Assembly (NCBI GenBank): GCA_045576635.1
Contig: JAZNGT010000037.1
Coordinates: forward strand, 1 to 58,381
Direction of reading: 5' to 3'
Length of the DNA: 58,381 nucleotides
Origin: Congzhengia sp045576635
Lineage (GTDB): Bacteria; Bacillota; Clostridia; UBA1381; UBA9506
Positions within the stretch are counted from its first letter, which is position 1; each line of letters begins with the position of its first letter. The position numbers and the translations under genes were made by a program. Shown piece by piece: positions 43,291 through 51,637 of the stretch. Under the pieces are notes generated by a model. The model was not told where the DNA came from and searched no databases. It was given only the letters and a program-made list of their open reading frames with translations.

Positions 43291-44309
43291 TACTTTTCTC
43301 CTTGCGGGTAAATTGTTTGAATTTCTCCTGTGTCCATAACAAAAATTGCCTTTTGATACAATCCGTTGTCTGTACGTTTTGCAAGACGAGTGCCCGAAAC
43401 GAAAAACGCAGTCGAAAGTGCATCGGCAATTTCAGAAGACGCACCAATAACCGTTACACTTAAAATTCCGTTTTCGGGTTGTTTTCCCGTAAAGGGGCTA
43501 ACGATGTGATGATACCGTTTTCCTTCTTCCTCAAAATAGCGCTCATATCCGCCGGAAGTAACGATGGCAACGTATTCTCCTTCTGCCGTATGTGTTGTGA
43601 TAACTTCACCGCGCGTAGCCTGAGGATTTTGAATTCCAACCACAAAATCCCGTTCGCGCGCACCATATTTGATGCGGTCAATAAGTCCAAGCGGACGTTT
43701 TCCCATGGTAACCACATTGCCGCCAAAATCAAGGTATGCGTTTTCGATGCCGTTATTTTTAAGTACTTTTGCCGCCATATCGGCACAATAACCCTTTGCG
43801 ATTGCACCCAAATCAATCGCCATACCATCTTTCGTAAGCGTGACGGTTTGTGCTTCTTCATTTAGTATTATGCTATTATAATCTACCAGCGAGAGCGCAT
43901 TTAAAAGCGCAGAGTCATCCGGTACTTTGTTTTTTTTGCCAAAACCCCATACATCCATTATGGGTTTTATGGCAACATCAAACGCGCCATCTGTTTTTTC
44001 AGAAAGTTCTTTTGCACGTAAAATCAACTCAAAACATTCCGTCGAGACCGAAACTTCTGTATTTGCTTTTGCGGTGTTTATTCGATACACATCACTGTCT
44101 TTACGGAATGCGCTTAATTTTTTGTCAAGTTCACTGACACACAAAACCGCTTGTTCTGCCGCCTTTTTTGCGTTCTTTCCGTACGCGGTGACAGAGATAT
44201 ATGTATCAAGCAAAAAGTCAGTTTCTGTTGCACTTTTTGGTGCACAAAGAAAACCTAAAAGTGCAAAAACAACGACAAGCGCCGTTAAAAAGTATGTTAC
44301 GTATTTCAT
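43290..44309 (-). CDS. apbE: FAD:protein FMN transferase (ApbE family)
   Basis: A 339-residue exported enzyme with an N-terminal hydrophobic anchor (about 5-22). Seen: TDFLLDTYISVTAYG, SDVYRINTA, FDVAIKPIMDVWGFG, DLGAIAKGYCAD and the later HHIVSPFTGKQPEN, the conserved metal and FAD sites. It attaches FMN to threonines of proteins such as RnfG or extracellular flavin-transfer proteins. There is a Cys at the end of the hydrophobic stretch (LLGFLC), but the lipobox is poor. Coupled to polA by TAATG. Confidence 0.93.
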   Translation of the reverse strand: MKYVTYFLTALVVVFALLGFLCAPKSATETDFLLDTYISVTAYGKNAKKAAEQAVLCVSELDKKLSAFRKDSDVYRINTAKANTEVSVSTECFELILRAKELSEKTDGAFDVAIKPIMDVWGFGKKNKVPDDSALLNALSLVDYNSIILNEEAQTVTLTKDGMAIDLGAIAKGYCADMAAKVLKNNGIENAYLDFGGNVVTMGKRPLGLIDRIKYGARERDFVVGIQNPQATRGEVITTHTAEGEYVAIVTSGGYERYFEEEGKRYHHIVSPFTGKQPENGILSVTVIGASSEIADALSTAFFVSGTRLAKRTDNGLYQKAIFVMDTGEIQTIYPQGEK

Positions 44310-44334
44310 CCTTTAACCGTCCTTTATCGGTGTT

Positions 44335-44880
44335 TTATCTGTTAAGGTATCCATAAATTTTTTCGCCACAAATAACCTTGTTTACATACCGCTCTGTTTC
44401 CGGAAACGGAATGACGGAAAGCGTTTTTCCATCTTTTGAATAATCCTTGTTTAAAAGCCATGTATCTACATTTCTATGCCCTGCGTTATATGCAGAAAGC
44501 GCACACTTTTTGTCGCCCTGATACATATCTAGAAGATATGAGATATAAAACGCACCCATTCTTATATTAACCTCGGGTATTTTAAGCATTTCGGGTGAAA
44601 ACGTATCCATGTTTAGTTTTTCTGCAATCCAAGCAGCAGTCGGCTCTGTAATCTGCATAAGACCGACTGCATTTTTGGATGATATTGCATCCTCTTTGAA
44701 CTTGCTTTCTGCCTTTATAATGGCATAAATCAAATTTTCGTCTGTGCCGAATTCTTTTGCATATTTCGTAACGCACACTTCGTATTTGACGGGATATTCC
44801 GCTTTTAGCGCAAAAAGAAAAGCAAACAATAAAAAAACTGTTACCAACAAAACTGCAACTATTTTAAAAAACCGTTTCAC
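44335..44880 (-). CDS. Lytic transglycosylase (SLT domain)
   Basis: A 181-residue membrane-anchored protein with an N-terminal helix (about 5-25). The SLT fold follows with the catalytic Glu in IYAIIKAESKFKEDAISSKN, AVGLMQITEPTA, and LSAYNAGHRNVDTWL. It cuts the glycan strands of peptidoglycan to 1,6-anhydro ends. The length and layout match the small YjbJ/Slt-like exported enzymes of Firmicutes. GTG start at 44880 follows GGAAG; it overlaps coaE by 17 bp. Confidence 0.93.
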   Translation of the reverse strand: MKRFFKIVAVLLVTVFLLFAFLFALKAEYPVKYEVCVTKYAKEFGTDENLIYAIIKAESKFKEDAISSKNAVGLMQITEPTAAWIAEKLNMDTFSPEMLKIPEVNIRMGAFYISYLLDMYQGDKKCALSAYNAGHRNVDTWLLNKDYSKDGKTLSVIPFPETERYVNKVICGEKIYGYLNR

Positions 44881-45463
44881 CGCACACTTCCTTTAAGATT
44901 GCCTCTGTTGCCTTTACAAGTACTTCCTTACTTCCGTCATTTACGATATGAAAATCGCTTTTTTCAATATAAAACTGGTCCGGCTTTTGCGCATGGATTC
45001 TGTCCTTTGCCTGTTTTTCCGTTAAGCCGTCCCGTGCCATAATGCGCTTTATTCTTATTTCTTCATTTGCCGTAACGCAAATGACTTTATCGCAAAGCGC
45101 ATCTATACCGCTTTCAAAAAGCGCCGCCGCATCAATTAAAACAACAGAAGCGTGACTTTCCGCAATCTCTTTTTTTATTTCTTCTGTTATATATTTATGC
45201 GTAATCGTGTTTAATTTATGTAACGCGTTCTCGTCACGAAACACAATTTCGGAAAGGCGCGCACGGTTTAGCGTTCCGTCACTATGTAAAACACCGGTTC
45301 CGAACGCATCTTCTATTTCAGAAAGCGCAGGTTTTCCTTTTTCTACCACCTTACGTGCTACGATGTCACCGTCGATTACGTGTGCACCATGCTTTAAAAA
45401 CACGTTTGACACTGTGGTTTTTCCGGCACCGCTTCCGCCTACTAAGCCAATCAGTTTCATCAT
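44864..45463 (-). CDS. coaE: Dephospho-CoA kinase
   Basis: A 199-residue P-loop kinase making CoA from dephospho-CoA. Seen: Walker A GLVGGSGAGKTTVSNVF, DGDIVARKVV, and the lid DGLTEKQAKDRIHAQ. The usual neighbour polA is three genes downstream (polA-coaE is a common bacterial pairing), with apbE and the transglycosylase between them. Confidence 0.96.
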   Translation of the reverse strand: MMKLIGLVGGSGAGKTTVSNVFLKHGAHVIDGDIVARKVVEKGKPALSEIEDAFGTGVLHSDGTLNRARLSEIVFRDENALHKLNTITHKYITEEIKKEIAESHASVVLIDAAALFESGIDALCDKVICVTANEEIRIKRIMARDGLTEKQAKDRIHAQKPDQFYIEKSDFHIVNDGSKEVLVKATEAILKEVCGETVF

Positions 45464-45466
45464 GCG

Positions 45467-46183
45467 TTACTTCCTTTCAAAAGATCCTGAAAGTTTCTTT
45501 GCACACGAAAGGTGTGCATCCTTTTTGATGTTGTTATTCTCTTTATCACTTCTGTAATCAAACTGCCCGATAAAGTGTGAAAGTTCTTCTTTTTGCTTTA
45601 AAAGAGAAGAATGCTCTAATACAAAAAGTTCTTCGGCAAACACTTCTTTTTTTGTACCTCCGCATTTTTCAAGCATTTCTAACAAAAGTTGGAAATGCTT
45701 TAGGCAAAAGCCGTTTCCCGATAAGACTTTCGCTTTAAATTCGGGTTCACGCTTATACATATACCAAAACGTATCCGCAAACTTTTGCATTGTTTTTTCT
45801 AATTTGTCACAAATAATGCAAGTAGAGTTGAGGCCTGAAACAATACCTAAAACACGTTTTGCATAAGATTCTTTTTTAGAAAACCTCCGTTTGTTTTTCC
45901 CTTTTTCACCTTTTACATCAAGCGTTTCAAGCACAGAATCCAGTCTGCTTTCGTGGATAAGTGCAAACGGAAGTGCCATGTGCTTTTCTGCCATCATTCC
46001 TATATGATGCGCACAGTACCCCAATTCGTTTGACAGAATCCTGTGGTCAGGCTCCATCATGGCAGGTCCCAATGCGTAGGAAATCTGCTCTTGTTCTATT
46101 TTCTTTTCCAACGCGCAAAACGGGCATTCAGAGCCCTCTAAAAATGCCTCGGTAAGCGGTATGGTGTAAATTGTTTCTTTCAT
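45467..46183 (-). CDS. DUF6062-type protein with duplicated CxxC...CxxH motif
   Basis: A 238-residue soluble protein of unknown function resembling the clostridial DUF6062 family. It contains two evenly built Cys/His sets: C20xxC23, then C57xxH60 33 residues later; and C122xxC125, then C160xxH163 34 residues later. The two halves are most simply read as a duplicated zinc-binding module. The surrounding sequence is helical and charged, with a basic linker (GEKGKNKRRFSKKESYAKR) between modules. It lies between coaE and the second topoisomerase A subunit with tight spacing. AGAGGA precedes ATG. Confidence 0.75.
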   Translation of the reverse strand: MKETIYTIPLTEAFLEGSECPFCALEKKIEQEQISYALGPAMMEPDHRILSNELGYCAHHIGMMAEKHMALPFALIHESRLDSVLETLDVKGEKGKNKRRFSKKESYAKRVLGIVSGLNSTCIICDKLEKTMQKFADTFWYMYKREPEFKAKVLSGNGFCLKHFQLLLEMLEKCGGTKKEVFAEELFVLEHSSLLKQKEELSHFIGQFDYRSDKENNNIKKDAHLSCAKKLSGSFERK

Positions 46184-46199
46184 ATAGATTCCTCTTGAA

Positions 46200-48374
46200 T
46201 TATAAAAGCGTCATCTGTTCGCCTGCTAAATCCTCTTCTTTTAAGTATGCACCCCTTGCAGGGATATTTTTTGTTCTGTAATATCCAAAATCCTGAAATG
46301 CAACTTCGTCTAGTGTGCAGATTTTTGCAAGTTTACTTCCCTTTTTCAAAGTAAGTACCTGAACGCCCTGCGAACTTCTGCTTGCCTTGGGTGCAATTTT
46401 TGAAGTATCAAAAACAAGCACCTTATTGGCATCAGAAAACGCAACGAGTTCTGCGTCCTGGGGTAAGAATCGCATATCTGTCACGCGCGTTTTTTCGTAG
46501 AACGCAGCGGTCAGTTTCTTTCTATTTGTCTTGGTTTCGTAACTCTTTAAGGGGACTTTTGCAATTTTTCCGTTTTCAAACGCAAACATCATAAAGCCCG
46601 AATAATCGTTTGTGACCGCCATATAAATGATGCGTTCTTCGGAAATCCCCAAAATATTAGGAAGATATTCACCCAACGCACTGGCCTTACAGTCGGGCAA
46701 ATCGCAAATGCGCATTTTATACACATTTGCCTTGTCAGAAAAGAACAGTACTTCGTCGCGGTTTGCGCATTCTATATCACAAACAAATCTGTCGTCTTCT
46801 TTGAGTTTATGCACATTACTAGCACGCAACGACACCAAAGAAACTTTTTTTACATAGTTCTGTTCTGTTAAATAGAGTCTTAAATTGTAGTCCTCTACAA
46901 AGGTTTCTTCGGGTATAACTTCGATTTCATCTGCCTGAATTACCTTTGTTTTTCTCGGTTTTCCGTATTTTTTGGAAATCTCGGTAAGTTCTTTTATGAT
47001 AAGTTTTTTAACCGCCAAATCAGAAGACAGCGTCTTACTGATTTCACTGATATCCGCCTTTAAATCTTTAATATCCAAAAGGCGTTTTAAAATATATTCT
47101 TTGTTTAAGTGGCGCAATTTGATTTCTGCAATAAATTCTGCCTGCAACATATCGATGGAAAAACCCTCCATTAAGTTGGGTACAACCATCGCCTCTTCTT
47201 CGGTGTTTCGGATAATGGAAATTGCTTTATCAATATCCACCAAAATCTTTTCAAGACCGAGCAAAAGGTGCAGTTTGTGATTCTTTTTATCCAAATCGTA
47301 AGAAAGACTTCTTTTTACGCAGTCCATTCTGAATTTTGACCACTCGTCCAAAATCTCACGAACACCCATAACGCGCGGAGAACCGTTTATCAAAATATTA
47401 AAGTTACAGGAAAATGTATCTTCCAAAGACGTTTGCTTATAAAGTTTTGCCATAAGTTTTTCGGCATCTGTTCCGCGTTTTAAATCGATTGTGATTTTAA
47501 GACCTTTCTTGTCCGTTTCATCACGGATGTCGGCAATTTCTTTTGCCTTACCCTGCTTCACCAAATCAATAATTTTGTCAATAACCGCTTCGATGGTGGT
47601 CGTGTAGGGAATTTCTGTAATTTCAATACAATTATTTTTCTTGTCATATTCGTACACCGCACGCACGCGCACACTGCCACGTCCGGTTTCGTAGATTGTT
47701 CTTAACTCTTCTTCGTTATAAATAAGCTGACCACCCGTTGCAAAATCCGGTGCGATAAGTTGCGTCATCAAATCTGCTTTCGCATTTTTAAGATATGCAA
47801 TTTCTGCATCGCACACTTCCGTTAAATTAAAACTGCAAATATTGGACGCCATACCAACTGCAATACCCTGATTGGCATTGACCAAAATGTTCGGAAATGC
47901 CGTCGGAAGCAGTGTCGGCTCTTTTAACAAACCGTCATAGTTGTCCACAAAATCGACGGTGTCTTTATCAATATCACGGAACAGTTCTTCGCAGACCGCA
48001 TCCAGTTTTACGTTGGTGTACCTGGATGCCGCAAATGCCATATCCCTTGACTGATGCATACCAAAATTACCCTTTGAATCAACAAACGGATACAAAAGTG
48101 CACCATGGTCACGCGTCAGGCGCACAAGTGTTTCGTAAATTGCCATATCACCGTGGGGATTCAGTTTCATTGTCTGTCCTACGACGTTGGCGGATTTCGT
48201 TTTTTCGCCGCTTAAAAGTCCCATTTTATACATGGTGTACAAAAGCTTTCTGTGGGACGGTTTAAAACCGTCAATCTCAGGGATTGCACGGGAGATAATA
48301 ACGCTCATTGCATACGGCATATAGTTATTTTCAAGTGCACTGACTACGCTTTGGTCTGTAAAAAACTGATTCAT
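46200..48374 (-). CDS. Type IIA topoisomerase A subunit, ParC/GyrA-like paralogue
   Basis: A 724-residue DNA-cleaving subunit, distinct from gyrA. Seen: NYMPYAMSVIISRAIPEIDG, FKPSHRKLLYTMYKMGL, LNPHGDMAIYETLVRLT, active-site R118-Y119 in FAASRYTNVKL, and a C-terminal beta-propeller region with weak blades. The GyrA box is degenerate (KTNRKKL where gyrase has QRRGGRG), so wrapping-type supercoiling is unlikely. No B subunit is adjacent: tcdA precedes it, overlapping by ATGA. Such a paralogue is found in many Clostridia with a paired B subunit; the partner must be elsewhere or be GyrB. Confidence 0.88.
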   Translation of the reverse strand: MNQFFTDQSVVSALENNYMPYAMSVIISRAIPEIDGFKPSHRKLLYTMYKMGLLSGEKTKSANVVGQTMKLNPHGDMAIYETLVRLTRDHGALLYPFVDSKGNFGMHQSRDMAFAASRYTNVKLDAVCEELFRDIDKDTVDFVDNYDGLLKEPTLLPTAFPNILVNANQGIAVGMASNICSFNLTEVCDAEIAYLKNAKADLMTQLIAPDFATGGQLIYNEEELRTIYETGRGSVRVRAVYEYDKKNNCIEITEIPYTTTIEAVIDKIIDLVKQGKAKEIADIRDETDKKGLKITIDLKRGTDAEKLMAKLYKQTSLEDTFSCNFNILINGSPRVMGVREILDEWSKFRMDCVKRSLSYDLDKKNHKLHLLLGLEKILVDIDKAISIIRNTEEEAMVVPNLMEGFSIDMLQAEFIAEIKLRHLNKEYILKRLLDIKDLKADISEISKTLSSDLAVKKLIIKELTEISKKYGKPRKTKVIQADEIEVIPEETFVEDYNLRLYLTEQNYVKKVSLVSLRASNVHKLKEDDRFVCDIECANRDEVLFFSDKANVYKMRICDLPDCKASALGEYLPNILGISEERIIYMAVTNDYSGFMMFAFENGKIAKVPLKSYETKTNRKKLTAAFYEKTRVTDMRFLPQDAELVAFSDANKVLVFDTSKIAPKASRSSQGVQVLTLKKGSKLAKICTLDEVAFQDFGYYRTKNIPARGAYLKEEDLAGEQMTLL

Positions 48375-49096
48375 TTTCTTCCTCCACTGTTACTTAGTAA
48401 GTCTGAAACCACGTGTGATGCAATCAAAATTCCTGCAACAGGTGGCACAAACGGCATACTCCCCGGAACGCTTCTGCGGTTTTCGTTTTCTTCTTGAAAC
48501 ACAGGCGTAATTGGCGTTTCTTCTGAATATACAACGTTTAATGCGCTGATACCGCGTTTTTTTAGTTCACTCCGCATTACACGGCACAAAGGACATACCT
48601 TTGTTTCAAAAATGTCTTTTATTTGAAGAAGTTCGGGTTTTAATTTGTTTCCCGTACCCATACAACTGATTAAAGGAACGCCCAACTGGTTTGCGCGGAC
48701 TGCAAGGTGCAATTTTGCACTTACCGTGTCAATTGCATCTATCACATAATCGTACCTTGAAAGGTCAATTTCGTCCGCCGTTTCGGGAAGGTAAAAAAGT
48801 TCTTTTTCTTCTACCTTAGCATCCGGATTGATTTTTTCTATCCGCTCTTTCATTACAAGTGTTTTTCGCATACCGACGGTTTCTGTCGTTGCATGAATCT
48901 GACGGTTTATGTTCGTAACATCCACCGTGTCCATATCCACCAGCATAAAATGCCCTACGCCACTTCTTGCAAGACTTTCTGCGGCATAGCCACCTACACC
49001 CCCGACGCCGAAGATGATAACTGACGCATTTTTAAGTTTTTCTTGTCCGTCTTTTCCGATCAGCATTTCGTTTCTGAAAAATCTATTGTCCAACAA
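48371..49096 (-). CDS. tcdA: tRNA threonylcarbamoyladenosine dehydratase (TcdA/ThiF-like)
   Basis: A 241-residue E1-like enzyme. Seen: adenylation-site VIIFGVGGVGGYAAESLARS, DTVDVTNINRQIHA, DAIDTVSAKLHL, and a C-terminal CPLC motif. TcdA cyclises t6A to ct6A in tRNA at the expense of ATP; sulfur-carrier activation is an alternative for this fold. A TTG start (49096 or 49093) lies 5-8 bases after GGAGG. It heads a leftward group of nine genes and overlaps the topoisomerase gene by ATGA. Confidence 0.9.
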   Translation of the reverse strand: MLDNRFFRNEMLIGKDGQEKLKNASVIIFGVGGVGGYAAESLARSGVGHFMLVDMDTVDVTNINRQIHATTETVGMRKTLVMKERIEKINPDAKVEEKELFYLPETADEIDLSRYDYVIDAIDTVSAKLHLAVRANQLGVPLISCMGTGNKLKPELLQIKDIFETKVCPLCRVMRSELKKRGISALNVVYSEETPITPVFQEENENRRSVPGSMPFVPPVAGILIASHVVSDLLSNSGGRK

Positions 49097-49130
49097 AACT
49101 ACCTCCGAAACAATATAGATTTCCTATACT

Positions 49131-49141
49131 ATTATATTATA
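49131..49141 (-). promoter_or_regulatory. Possible -10 elements of tcdA
   Basis: Two overlapping TATAAT hexamers on the - strand (49131-49136 and 49136-49141) without a recognisable -35 at 17 bp. They lie 35-45 bp before the tcdA start. Confidence 0.35.
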
Positions 49142-49189
49142 CCATAAATTAAGGTAAAAAAGAAAGAGTAAATAGAAAAAATACTTGTT

Positions 49190-49309
49190 TTTTTAAAAAT
49201 AAATTCCAACATAAACACCAAGAAGGCCGCACAACGAAACTGTGCGACCTTCTTGGTATCCTTATATGACATAAGGAGAGAAAATGAAAAAAGTTATGTG
49301 TTTGTGGTA
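49190..49309 (-). ncRNA. Candidate small RNA or long leader with two adjacent hairpins
   Basis: A good promoter (49316-49344) predicts a leftward transcript from about 49309 into a gap that has no convincing gene. The RNA would carry CUCUCCUU, an anti-Shine-Dalgarno sequence, at the edge of a 6-bp hairpin (49260-49276), then, 2 bases on, a 17-bp hairpin with one mismatch (49217-49257, arms ACCAAGAAGG...), then a U-rich stretch. It may end near 49190 or run on as a 200-base leader of tcdA. No known RNA family recognised; both ends are guesses. Confidence 0.4.
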
Positions 49310-49315
49310 CTTACT

Positions 49316-49344
49316 ATCTTATCACGATTTAAAACTCGTTTCAA
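49316..49344 (-). promoter_or_regulatory. Sigma-A promoter reading into the 49.2 kb gap
   Basis: On the - strand: TTGAAA (49339-49344), 17 bp, TAAGAT (49316-49321); 5 of 6 in each hexamer. It lies just downstream of the cdaR stop and reads away from it towards tcdA. Confidence 0.65.
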
Positions 49345-49408
49345 GATTGGAATTTTACAAAAATAAAGACGTTTTCGGCTTCATTTTGTGCATCTTTACA
49401 ATGCGCCT

Positions 49409-50341
49409 TTATTTTGTAACTCTCTTTAATTTTAAAGTGACTTTATTGCCGTCTAACGATTCAATTCCAAGCGGAAGATTTAACTTTACTTGCACCTCGT
49501 CATCTTCTGAAATCATAGCGCGAGTAATATATTCCGTTTCAATTTCCTGCAAACTGTCAATGAGTGCTGCGGCACCTGCAATTTCAACAGATTTTACAGA
49601 GTTATCGTCCAGCACATACCATGCATTTTCGCTATTGATTCCCTCTGCAAATTTCGGCTTGATTTTTAAGAGTTTTGTCTTTAAAATTTCGCAATGTACA
49701 TCAATGGTATCCTGCGCAATGACAACGTGGGTTGTCTCTAAAACCGTGTCGCTCGTTCCGATTAATTCGAGCGTTTCAACCGAAGAAATATCCTCACTTT
49801 TTCCGGATACGTCCACCGTTGCAGAAATGTGGTCAATTCCGCCGACAATTGATTTTGCGCCGCGGATTTTAAGCGTTTCAGGCTCTGTTGTAATCTTACC
49901 TACGGTGTAGCCTTCTTTGGGGTCTCCCACGGTTTTTACAAATACTTTCTTTTCTGCTTCTACGATTTCATCTACTGTAACTGTTACAACAGAAGGCGTT
50001 TGTTTTACAATTTCCACATTTCCGTAAGGAATTACAACATTTGTATAAACCGAATGTGTTCCGGTTGTGTCAATACCGCTTACATCGGCGGAGACAGAAA
50101 GGTTAGACTTTGTAAGGTCCACCAGATATTTTCTCTGTCCGCGCACCCTTAAATCAACGGTATATTCTTTATCATTTAAAAGCATTAAGTTACGCTCTTC
50201 AAGTTCTGCTTTCTGCATAAACAAAACAGGAACATCTTTTACGGTACGTTCCACCTCAGGACTTTGCACCTGGATAATGTAAAACCACAAAACGATAGCA
50301 AAGAGGAGGGAAATAATTTTTATGGATAAATCATTTTTCAT
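49409..50341 (-). CDS. cdaR: YbbR-domain protein CdaR, regulator of diadenylate cyclase
   Basis: A 310-residue protein with an N-terminal membrane helix (about 5-22; SIKIISLLFAIVLWFYI) followed by three or so outward-facing YbbR repeats (for example RTVKDVPVLF and VDVSGKSEDIS). CdaR binds CdaA and tunes c-di-AMP synthesis. It follows cdaA by 31 bp, the standard cdaA-cdaR pairing; glmM, usually third in this operon, is not next. Confidence 0.92.
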   Translation of the reverse strand: MKNDLSIKIISLLFAIVLWFYIIQVQSPEVERTVKDVPVLFMQKAELEERNLMLLNDKEYTVDLRVRGQRKYLVDLTKSNLSVSADVSGIDTTGTHSVYTNVVIPYGNVEIVKQTPSVVTVTVDEIVEAEKKVFVKTVGDPKEGYTVGKITTEPETLKIRGAKSIVGGIDHISATVDVSGKSEDISSVETLELIGTSDTVLETTHVVIAQDTIDVHCEILKTKLLKIKPKFAEGINSENAWYVLDDNSVKSVEIAGAAALIDSLQEIETEYITRAMISEDDEVQVKLNLPLGIESLDGNKVTLKLKRVTK

Positions 50342-50372
50342 ACTACTTGCTCCAACCTTTCTTTGTTAAAAG

Positions 50373-51257
50373 TTATTCTTCGTTTTCTGTTTTTTTCTCA
50401 GTTTCATCTTTCTTCTTATTCCATTTGGAAAACTTAATAAAATCGATATTTTTCTTTACGTTTGCGCTCATATCGTCTTTTGGTGCAAGCACTTTATTTA
50501 AAAGTTTGTAAAGGGAGTCTACCGAAAGGTTGCGAATCATATTGCCACGTTCCATAACAGAAATTTTTCCCGTTTCTTCGGATACAACCAAACTTACACA
50601 GTCGGACTGTTCGGATATACCAAGCGCCGCACGGTGTCTGGTACCAAGTTCGTTGCTTAAATCTTTGTTGGAAGAAAGCGGCAAAACGCACGATGCTTTA
50701 TAGATTCTGTTATCTCGGATAAGTACTGCTCCGTCATGAAGCGGTGTGTCTGGTACAAAAATATTTTCTAAAAGTGCTTCGGTTACCTCGGCTCCAATTA
50801 AAGTGCCACCGGTTAACATATCGTCAAGCATTGTTTCCCTTTCAAAAACAATGAGTGCACCCGTTTTTGTCTTTGACATTTGCTCTGCGGCTTTTGAAAC
50901 TTCTGCCACAATATCAACCGCGCTATCTTGTTCTACTACAAACCACTTACCGAACTTACTGCGTCCCATATGTTCAAGTGCACGGCGAAGTTCCGGCTGG
51001 AAAATAATAATCAGCGCAATAAAACCAACCTGCATCGTGTTTTCTAAAATAAAACTGATTACGTTTAAATTCAGCCATTCGGAAAGATATGTAACCATCA
51101 AAATGATTGCTATACCCTTTAAAAGTTGTGCTGCTCTTGTTTTTCTGAAATACTTAATGATGTAGTAAATAATTACCGCAACAATTAAAATATCTAAAAT
51201 ATCCGAAAGTTGTACTGTTTTTAAAAAAGGATAGATACCGTTTGTAATAAAATCCAT
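50373..51257 (-). CDS. cdaA: Diadenylate cyclase CdaA
   Basis: A 294-residue membrane enzyme making the second messenger c-di-AMP from two ATP. Three membrane helices (about 15-85), then the DAC domain with DGA (175-177) in TPLHDGAVLIR and RHR (207-209) in GTRHRAALG, the two catalytic signatures. A charged tail (KKDETEKKTENEE) ends it. c-di-AMP controls potassium and osmolyte balance and cell-wall state. It is divergent from cotJABC and has its own promoter. Confidence 0.97.
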   Translation of the reverse strand: MDFITNGIYPFLKTVQLSDILDILIVAVIIYYIIKYFRKTRAAQLLKGIAIILMVTYLSEWLNLNVISFILENTMQVGFIALIIIFQPELRRALEHMGRSKFGKWFVVEQDSAVDIVAEVSKAAEQMSKTKTGALIVFERETMLDDMLTGGTLIGAEVTEALLENIFVPDTPLHDGAVLIRDNRIYKASCVLPLSSNKDLSNELGTRHRAALGISEQSDCVSLVVSEETGKISVMERGNMIRNLSVDSLYKLLNKVLAPKDDMSANVKKNIDFIKFSKWNKKKDETEKKTENEE

Positions 51258-51290
51258 TTAAAAACCTCCCGATTGTATACATATATATTA

Positions 51291-51319
51291 AGTTTATCAT
51301 AAGTAAACGCAATTTACAA
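51291..51319 (-). promoter_or_regulatory. Promoter of cdaA-cdaR
   Basis: On the - strand: TTGTAA (51314-51319), 17 bp, TAAACT (51291-51296), about 35 bp before the cdaA start. Confidence 0.5.
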
Positions 51320-51391
51320 TTTCAATTGTATTACAAATTAGAAAAAATCTTGTAAATAAGATGCTTTTGCGCATTTCCCCGTCGAAAAAAG

Positions 51392-51420
51392 TAACATTTT
51401 TTAGAATTATTTCATATTGT
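51392..51420 (+). promoter_or_regulatory. Sigma-E-type promoter of cotJABC
   Basis: TAACATT (51392-51398), 14 bp, CATATTGT (51413-51420). The Bacillus sigma-E consensus is KMATATT-N14/15-CATACAnT: 6 of 7 and 6 of 8 positions match at the right spacing. Start of transcription would be near 51427, 30 bases before cotJA. Confidence 0.6.
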
Positions 51421-51457
51421 GAAACTGTAACAACATTTTTATGAAAGGATGACGCAT

Positions 51458-51637
51458 ATGAACGAATACGAAACACTTCGTGTCGGATACGCTTTTGTTC
51501 CGCCTCAACATTTAGAACAAATTTTTGAAGCAGAAGAAGCGCTCCTTCGCGGCACACTTTTCCCCGAACTTTATCTTCCTTACGGCGTCTACGACAGAGC
51601 AGCCTGCAAGGATAAGAAAGGAGAGTGCCTACGATGA
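51458..51637 (+). CDS. cotJA: Spore coat-associated protein CotJA
   Basis: A 59-residue protein of the CotJA family: ETLRVGYAFVPPQHLEQIFE and ALLRGTLFPELYLPYGVYD are the conserved blocks. Part of the inner spore coat in Bacillus. ATG 51458 follows AAAGGA by 8 bases; an in-frame ATG at 51449 overlaps that site. It overlaps cotJB by ATGA (51634-51637). Confidence 0.93.
   Translation: MNEYETLRVGYAFVPPQHLEQIFEAEEALLRGTLFPELYLPYGVYDRAACKDKKGECLR

Noticed and set aside
49217..49257. Hairpin as an ordinary intrinsic terminator
   Set aside because: Neither strand has a proper T run directly after the stem, unlike every other terminator in the window.
49284..49910. Rightward open frame with a perfect AAGGAGAG site and ATG
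   Set aside because: Most of it is antisense to cdaR, a well-conserved gene; only about 42 codons are unique and they look like nothing known. No rightward promoter is evident. The AAGGAGAG is better read as the complement of the CUCUCCUU motif in the leftward RNA candidate.
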